DNA of 34,657 bases from assembly GCF_017921975.2 (NCBI RefSeq), contig NZ_JAGEMO020000022.1, positions 1 through 34,657 of the forward strand. The letters run 5' to 3'. The notes under the pieces are model-generated. The model was given only the letters and a program-made list of their open reading frames with translations. It did not search any database and was not told where the DNA came from. Below, piece by piece: positions 30,419 through 34,657 of this stretch. The stretch comes from Hymenobacter terricola (GTDB lineage Bacteria; Bacteroidota; Bacteroidia; Cytophagales; Hymenobacteraceae). Position 1 is the stretch's first letter. The number at the start of each line of letters is the position of its first letter. The position numbers and the translations under genes are program-made.

Positions 30419-31042
30419 CTACGCTTTTACTTCGCTTGTGGCCGCAGCCGGATTTTCGGGTGCGGCAGCCTGGTGCTGGTCAATCAACCCGCAGATTTCG
30501 GTGAAAATGCTGTCAATCGGGCCGATGCCGTTGAGGGCGTGGAATTTCTGTTGAGCGGCGTAGTAGCCGGCCACCTGGGCGGTTTCGGTATTATAAACCG
30601 TTACGCGGCGGCGGATTTTGGTTTCGTCCTGGTCATCGGGGCGGCCGCTGGTTTTGCCGCGCTCCAGCAGGCGGGTTACCAACTCTTCTTCAGCCACTTC
30701 CAGCGCAATCATGCAGCTGATATTGGTCTGGTGCTCGGCCATGAGGCGGTCGAGGCTTTCGGCCTGGGCCACCGTGCGGGGGAAGCCATCGAAGATGAAG
30801 CCTCCAGCCTGCGGGTTGGTTTTCAAAGAACTGCCAATCATGCCGATAACGACTTCATCGGGCACGAGCAAGCCCTCATCCATCAGCTTCTTAGCGGTGA
30901 GGCCCAACTCGGTGCCCTGGGCAATCTGAGCGCGCAGCAAATCGCCGGTGCTCAGGTGCACGAGGTTGTAGTGGGTGATGAGTTTCTGGCTCTGGGTTCC
31001 TTTGCCGGCGCCAGGGGGGCCGAACAGCACGATATTCAACAT
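30419..31042 (-). CDS. adk: adenylate kinase
   Basis: A 207-residue enzyme that interconverts ATP+AMP and 2 ADP. P-loop GPPGAGKGT is at residues 8-16, followed by HLSTGDLLRAQIAQGTELG and the AMP-binding GFIFDGFPRTVAQA. The LID segment is the short, non-zinc form (LLERGKTSGRPDDQDETKIR). An Ala/Glu-rich 20-residue tail follows the normal end. It lies 74 bases downstream of hpt. A TAACTTG-like sequence at about 31085-31092 on the minus strand is a weak promoter candidate. The heptad tract separates it from obg. Confidence 0.96.
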   Translation of the reverse strand: MLNIVLFGPPGAGKGTQSQKLITHYNLVHLSTGDLLRAQIAQGTELGLTAKKLMDEGLLVPDEVVIGMIGSSLKTNPQAGGFIFDGFPRTVAQAESLDRLMAEHQTNISCMIALEVAEEELVTRLLERGKTSGRPDDQDETKIRRRVTVYNTETAQVAGYYAAQQKFHALNGIGPIDSIFTEICGLIDQHQAAAPENPAAATSEVKA

Positions 31043-31116
31043 GTAGAAGAAGCGTTGCGCGAGGGAGATGATTAGGTGGGTTTGGGCAAGTTACTCAATC
31101 GTTACCAGAAACGTTG

Positions 31117-31656
31117 CTACACCGCCACGTACACATCGGGCAAGTTGCGGCCTAGTCCGTCGTAGTCAAGGCCGTAGCCCACCACGAAATCATTAGGGAT
31201 TTCCAGGGCCACGTAGCGCACCGATAACTCGTGCCGCAGGCTGGCCGGTTTGAAAAACAGCGCCGCAATCTCGACCGAAGCCGGGCCTTTGGCCAGCAAC
31301 GTAGGCAGGAGGTGGTGCATGGTGGTGCCCGTGTCCACGATGTCTTCGACGATGATGAGATGACGGTCCTGTACTTCTTCGCGCAGCCCGAGAATCTCCT
31401 GCACCACGCCCGTGCTGCCCGTGCCCTCGTAGGAGGCTACCCGGATGAAGACGATTTCGCATTCGCCAACAAAGTGCTTGAGTAAATCGGAGGCGAACAT
31501 GAAACCGCCCGTGAGCACGACCACAAACAAGGGCTTTTGCCCGGCGTAGTCGGCACTGAGGCGAGCCGCCAGGCTGGCCACGACTTCATTCAGGTGAGTG
31601 GCGGAGAAGTACGGCCGGAATTCTTTGCTGTGAATGGTGATGTGGGAGTGGCCCAT
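31117..31656 (-). CDS. hpt: hypoxanthine phosphoribosyltransferase
   Basis: A 179-residue purine-salvage enzyme (hypoxanthine/guanine + PRPP to IMP/GMP). The core has PLFVVVLTGGFMFASDLLKHF, the flexible-loop SYEGTGSTG, and the PRPP motif HLIIVEDIVDTGTTMHHLL. The C-terminal purine-binding segment is NDFVVGYGLDYDGLGRNLP. The ATG at 31656 (MGHSHITIHSKEF) is chosen, because the in-frame TTG start 10 codons earlier lies inside the -7 element at 31684-31691. Confidence 0.94.
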   Translation of the reverse strand: MGHSHITIHSKEFRPYFSATHLNEVVASLAARLSADYAGQKPLFVVVLTGGFMFASDLLKHFVGECEIVFIRVASYEGTGSTGVVQEILGLREEVQDRHLIIVEDIVDTGTTMHHLLPTLLAKGPASVEIAALFFKPASLRHELSVRYVALEIPNDFVVGYGLDYDGLGRNLPDVYVAV

Positions 31657-31683
31657 GCGGCGCGGGAGGGAGTAATGGAGCCG

Positions 31684-31691
31684 CAAAGCTA
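31684..31691 (-). promoter_or_regulatory. -7 element of hpt
   Basis: TAGCTTTG on the minus strand is a perfect match to TAnnTTTG, 27 bases before the ATG at 31656. No -33 TTTG is seen. It abuts the left arm of the long inverted repeat (31691 onward). Confidence 0.6.
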
Positions 31692-31932
31692 ATCACGGAT
31701 TGAGCCGGATTCGGCGAATTGCACGGATTGCCTGTTGCGCAGCCGGCGGCCTCCTACCCAGCATTCCGGCTGGGCTATTTGCAGCTTTTGCCAAGTAGTG
31801 AGCAGCCAAAAGGCCGCTACCGAAACGGCAGCGGCCTTTTGGCAACGTTTCGCACTAATTGAAGCAGTGCAGACTTTCGTTGAATTAACAAGCAATCCGT
31901 GTAATCGGATTAATCCGGCTAAATCAGTGATT
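31691..31932. repeat. long inverted-repeat pair around the hppA terminator
   Basis: 31691-31737 and 31887-31932 are reverse complements over about 45 bases with scattered differences; shared blocks are AATCAC, GATT, AGCCGGATT and CACGGATTGC. They enclose about 150 bases that contain the strong terminator at 31806-31842. The right arm includes the last codons and the stop of hppA, so either the element was inserted at the gene end or the gene end evolved from it. The spacing is unlike the other palindromes in the window. Confidence 0.7.
31806..31842 (-). terminator. intrinsic terminator downstream of hppA
   Basis: CCAAAAGGCCGCT (31806-31818) pairs perfectly with AGCGGCCTTTTGG (31830-31842), and an inner CCG/CGG pair closes an AAA loop. 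T-runs are present on both sides of the stem. It is 82 bases past the hppA stop and likely works in both directions. Confidence 0.85.
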
Positions 31933-34191
31933 CACTTCGCGCAGCACTGTATAAATTACCCGAAACGCCGCCGGGGCAAAGGTTTCCGCGTAGCGCACAT
32001 GCGGGCGCACCGCCGTCTCGATGCGCTGGTTTTCCATCTGCACGGGGGCCATGCCGCGCTCCCCGCCTTTTTCGGCAATGTGAGGCGCGATAACCAACGA
32101 TACAATGCTCATCAGCTTGATGAGGATGTTCATGCTTGGGCCGGAAGTATCCTTGAATGGGTCGCCCACGGTGTCGCCGGTCACGGAGGCTTTGTGGGCA
32201 TCGGAGCCTTTGTATTGCATCACGCCGTTCACCATCACCCCTTTTTCGAAGGATTTTTTGGCGTTGTCCCAGGCGCCGCCGGCATTGCTCTGGAACATGG
32301 CCATGAGCACGCCGCTCACCGTCACGCCGGCCAGCAGGCCGCCCAGCACCTCGGGCGAAGAAGCATTTGAGAACAGGCCCCGGCAGCCGAAGCCCACGAT
32401 GATGGGCGTCAGCAGCGCAATGGCGCCGGGCAGAATCATTTCCCGAATGGCCGCCTGTGTGCTGATAGCCACGCATTTCTCATACTCCGGCCGCCCAGTG
32501 CCTTCCATAATGCCGGGAATCTCGCGGAACTGGCGCCGCACTTCCTGCACCATGGCCATGGCAGCCCGGCCCACGGCGGCAATTGCCAGCGACGAGAAGA
32601 TGAAGGGAATCATGGCCCCTATAAATACGCCGGCGAGCACCGGTGCTTTGCTGATGTCGATAGACGTAATATTAGCCGTGCCCATAAAGGCCGCGAACAA
32701 TGCCAGCGAAGTGAGCGCGGCCGAGGCGATGGCGAAGCCCTTGCCAGTGGCAGCCGTGGTGTTGCCCACGGCATCGAGAATGTCGGTGCGCTCGCGCACT
32801 TCCTTGGGCAGCTCGCACATTTCGGCTATGCCACCCGCGTTGTCGGCAATAGGGCCGAAGGCATCGATGGCCAGCTGCATGGCAGTGGTGGCCATCATGC
32901 CCGCCGCGGCAATGGCCACCCCGTAAAGGCCCGCTGCTTCGTAGCTCAGCACAATGCCGGCCGCCAGCACCAGGATGGGAAGCACTGTCGATTCCATCCC
33001 TACGGCCAGGCCACCGATGACAGTGGTGGCGTGGCCCGTGCTACTTTGCTGAATGATGCTGTTCACCGGGCGCTTGCCCATGGCGGTGTAGTATTCGGTG
33101 ATGATGCTCATGAGCGTGCCCACTACAAGCCCCACCATCACGGCGTAGAAGACGTGCATTGCATCGAAACTGATGCCGCGAATGGTGAACGTACCAGTCG
33201 GCAAAATCCACATAATGAGGCCATAAGCTCCAAATGCCGAGACAACAACAGAAATATAATTCCCCAGGTTGAGGGCCGCCTGCACATTGCCGCCTTCCTT
33301 CACTCGAACGCACAGGATGCCAACCAGCGAGGCCAGAATACCCATTCCGGCAATGGCCATCGGCAGAAAAATGGGCGAAAGGCCTCCAAATTGGTCGCCA
33401 GTAACGGTTACTTCGCGGCCCAGGACCATGGTAGCCAGGATGGTGGCTACGTAAGAACCGAACAAATCGGCGCCCATGCCGGCCACGTCGCCCACGTTGT
33501 CACCCACGTTGTCGGCAATTGTTGCGGGGTTGCGGGGGTCATCCTCCGGAATGCCCGCTTCTACCTTGCCCACGAGGTCGGCACCCACGTCGGCCGCCTT
33601 GGTATAGATGCCGCCGCCCACGCGGGCAAACAGCGCAATGCTTTCAGCCCCAAGCGAGAAGCCAGTGAGAACCTCCAGGGCCTTTTCCATTTCCTGCCCG
33701 TTGGCAAGCCCGCTGGGCACAAACAGCTTATAGAAGACAATAAACAGCGACCCCAACCCCAGCACTGCCAATCCCGCCACGCCCATGCCCATTACCGAGC
33801 CGCCCGAGAACGATACGTTGAGCGCGGTACTGAGACTGGTCTTGGCGGCCTGCGCGGTACGCACGTTGGCTTTGGTAGCAATCTTCATCCCGATAAAGCC
33901 AGCCAGGGCCGAAAACACCGCCCCTATCAGAAACGCAATGACAATGATGGGGCTGGAGTTGCCGCTGGTGCTACCCAGGTAGAAGAGGAACGCACCAGCA
34001 ATTAAACCAAACAGGGCCAATACTTTGTATTCGGCTTTAAGGAAGGCGATGGCCCCGTCGGCAATGTAGCCGGCAATGGTGGTCATGCGTTCATCGCCGG
34101 CATCTTGCTTAGCTACCCAGCCGGCACGCAGCCAAGTATAGAGCAACGCGAAAATGCCCAGGGCGGGCACTGCGTAAAGGTATGGGGTCAT
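31924..34191 (-). CDS. hppA: membrane-bound ion-pumping pyrophosphatase, K+-dependent type
   Basis: A 755-residue protein with about 16 transmembrane helices that couples PPi hydrolysis to H+ or Na+ export. The catalytic region reads DVGADLVGKVEAGIPEDDPR then NPATIADNVGDNVGDVAGMG, with the second Asp-rich site in AWDNAKKSFEKG and TVGDPFKDTSGPS. GNTTAATGKG has Ala where K+-independent enzymes have Lys, which assigns it to the K+-dependent subfamily. Whether it pumps H+, Na+ or both cannot be read with confidence. The ATG at 34191 (MTPYLYAVPALGIF) starts the first helix; an upstream in-frame extension of 53 residues is rejected. A CCCATTTG element ends 8 bases before it. Confidence 0.93.
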   Translation of the reverse strand: MTPYLYAVPALGIFALLYTWLRAGWVAKQDAGDERMTTIAGYIADGAIAFLKAEYKVLALFGLIAGAFLFYLGSTSGNSSPIIVIAFLIGAVFSALAGFIGMKIATKANVRTAQAAKTSLSTALNVSFSGGSVMGMGVAGLAVLGLGSLFIVFYKLFVPSGLANGQEMEKALEVLTGFSLGAESIALFARVGGGIYTKAADVGADLVGKVEAGIPEDDPRNPATIADNVGDNVGDVAGMGADLFGSYVATILATMVLGREVTVTGDQFGGLSPIFLPMAIAGMGILASLVGILCVRVKEGGNVQAALNLGNYISVVVSAFGAYGLIMWILPTGTFTIRGISFDAMHVFYAVMVGLVVGTLMSIITEYYTAMGKRPVNSIIQQSSTGHATTVIGGLAVGMESTVLPILVLAAGIVLSYEAAGLYGVAIAAAGMMATTAMQLAIDAFGPIADNAGGIAEMCELPKEVRERTDILDAVGNTTAATGKGFAIASAALTSLALFAAFMGTANITSIDISKAPVLAGVFIGAMIPFIFSSLAIAAVGRAAMAMVQEVRRQFREIPGIMEGTGRPEYEKCVAISTQAAIREMILPGAIALLTPIIVGFGCRGLFSNASSPEVLGGLLAGVTVSGVLMAMFQSNAGGAWDNAKKSFEKGVMVNGVMQYKGSDAHKASVTGDTVGDPFKDTSGPSMNILIKLMSIVSLVIAPHIAEKGGERGMAPVQMENQRIETAVRPHVRYAETFAPAAFRVIYTVLREVNH

Positions 34192-34199
34192 AAAATGGG

Positions 34200-34207
34200 C
34201 AAATGGG
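34200..34207 (-). promoter_or_regulatory. weak -7-like element of hppA
   Basis: CCCATTTG on the minus strand retains the TTTG core of TAnnTTTG (6 of 8) and lies 8 bases before the ATG at 34191. The match is weak, but the spacing equals that at bamD and the OstA-like gene. Confidence 0.3.
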
Positions 34208-34390
34208 TGGGAAAATGAGTAAGCGAGTGGATTTCGTTCCGCAAAATAGCGGAAATTGCTACGAAAGCAACCATACAAGTCAATCCTTCCCCAAAAAACA
34301 GGCCTTGCCAGTAACCGACTCAATAATGCCAGCAGATTCCCGTGATTCATTTACCTAAACTGAGTATGAGTATTTAGATAAGCTGAGCAT

Positions 34391-34398
34391 TAACTTTG
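34391..34398 (+). promoter_or_regulatory. -7 element of the truncated acyltransferase gene
   Basis: TAACTTTG is a perfect match to TAnnTTTG, 21 bases before the ATG at 34420. In the 34192-34657 end region it is the only promoter-like signal on the plus strand; nothing else was seen between 34208 and 34390. Confidence 0.6.
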
Positions 34399-34419
34399 CC
34401 CTTAATAAATTGCTTATTG

Positions 34420-34512
34420 ATGGAACCAGAGCCGCGTAAATTACCCATCCGATTTTATGAAATTGACTTGCTACGATTTCTGGCAGCATTTTCAGTTGTT
34501 TTATACCATTAG
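34420..34512 (+). pseudogene. acyltransferase-3 family gene, truncated after 30 codons by an insertion
   Basis: The ATG at 34420 opens a 30-codon frame reading MEPEPRKLPIRF and then YEIDLLRFLAAFSVVLYH, which is the N-terminal first helix of acyltransferase-3 (OafA/YrhL) membrane O-acyltransferases, with the hallmark DxLR.xA...V...H. It stops at TAG (34510-34512), exactly where the insertion sequence begins. The remainder of the gene should lie beyond the element, outside the window. These enzymes acylate exopolysaccharide or LPS sugars. It has its own perfect -7 element. Confidence 0.75.
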
Positions 34513-34657
34513 AGTTGTTGTACTGAATTATCAATGAGTTAGGCAGAAGTTCCACAGGCCGGCGCAGACCTCTAACGCCACATCAAATTGTTCCAGGTTG
34601 TGCATGCGCAGACGGTCAGACAAAATACGATACCGTTTAAGGCCCCCGATACTGTGT
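34512..34657 (-). mobile_element. insertion sequence end (IS5-like, partial)
   Basis: From about 34512 (GAGTTGTTGTAC) to the window end. A transposase C-terminus is encoded on the minus strand, and an acyltransferase frame stops at the left boundary. TTA at 34509-34511 could be a TNA target duplication, as in the IS1031/ISL2-type subgroups of IS5. Only one end is in the window, so the inverted repeats cannot be compared. Confidence 0.7.
34531..34657 (-). CDS. transposase, C-terminal 41 residues (partial)
   Basis: The minus-strand frame runs in from the window edge and stops at TGA (34533-34531). It reads IGGLKRYRILSDRLRM and ends LEVCAGLWNFCLTH. This is the usual C-terminus of DDE_Tnp_4/IS5-type transposases, where a basic G.KR.RIL..R.R stretch is followed by A..CAGLWNF. 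The catalytic DDE residues lie outside the window. The overlapping reverse-strand frame at 34355-34555 is not coding. Confidence 0.75.
   Translation of the reverse strand, partial: HSIGGLKRYRILSDRLRMHNLEQFDVALEVCAGLWNFCLTH

Noticed and set aside
31735..32370. 211-residue plus-strand ORF across the hpt-hppA gap
   Set aside because: It is mostly the antisense of hppA and the terminator region; high GC creates long shadow ORFs in this genome.
34355..34555. 66-residue reverse-strand ORF at the window end
   Set aside because: It overlaps the acyltransferase start and the IS boundary and shows no family features; the plus-strand frame explains the region better.

Overview
The window is chromosomal DNA from a high-GC member of the Bacteroidota. 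I infer a Hymenobacter-like organism, because the gene content is Bacteroidota-typical (BamD followed by RpoZ, OstA-like LptA, BshA, a NagZ/beta-lactamase fusion, a short Obg, K+-type HppA). Many starts carry the Bacteroidota -7 element TAnnTTTG and there are almost no Shine-Dalgarno sequences. The genus is inference; nothing here proves it. No rRNA, tRNA or CRISPR array is visible.

Layout. 1-3262 (minus): an OstA/LptA-like envelope protein, then bamD, then rpoZ. 3350-6980 (plus): a P-loop NTPase lacking the Walker A lysine, tilS, mdh and a SpoIIAA/STAS-like protein. 6986-10854 (minus): mutL followed by two consecutive rhomboid proteases. 11174-14137 (plus): a large secreted GH3 (NagZ)-serine hydrolase fusion, with a small secreted protein converging on it. 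14771-15907: bshA (bacillithiol synthesis). 16035-19705: a membrane-anchored conserved protein (minus), an IscA/HesB-type Fe-S protein, a penicillin-acylase-family Ntn hydrolase and a tiny antitoxin-like protein. 19876-22481 (minus): a cupin, a Sel1-repeat gene broken by two frameshifts, a GNAT acetyltransferase and a ChaN-like protein. 22721-26369 (minus): an ABC-2 exporter pair (Nat type), a membrane protein and an ECF sigma factor, with a small membrane protein divergent from the sigma factor. 26969-28735: dnaJ and grpE. 28908-34191: an AT-richer orphan gene (plus), then obg, adk, hpt and hppA (minus). 34420-34657: an acyltransferase-3 gene cut off after 30 codons by an insertion sequence that runs out of the window.

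Most genes are housekeeping. The unusual material lies between genes: (1) phase-exact 7-bp repeat tracts in four intergenic regions, two of them arranged as inverted pairs; (2) a degenerate five-unit array of about 42 bp, each unit centred on CGCA, between the ABC permease and chaN; (3) four separate long imperfect palindromes or inverted-repeat pairs of 80 to 242 bp; (4) two outward-facing copies of TGTAATG-N15-CGATT between the ECF sigma gene and its divergent neighbour, which look like an autoregulated divergent promoter; (5) several -7 elements lying only 3-9 nt before the ATG, suggesting leaderless mRNAs. No defence system or other complete novel multigene system is evident.
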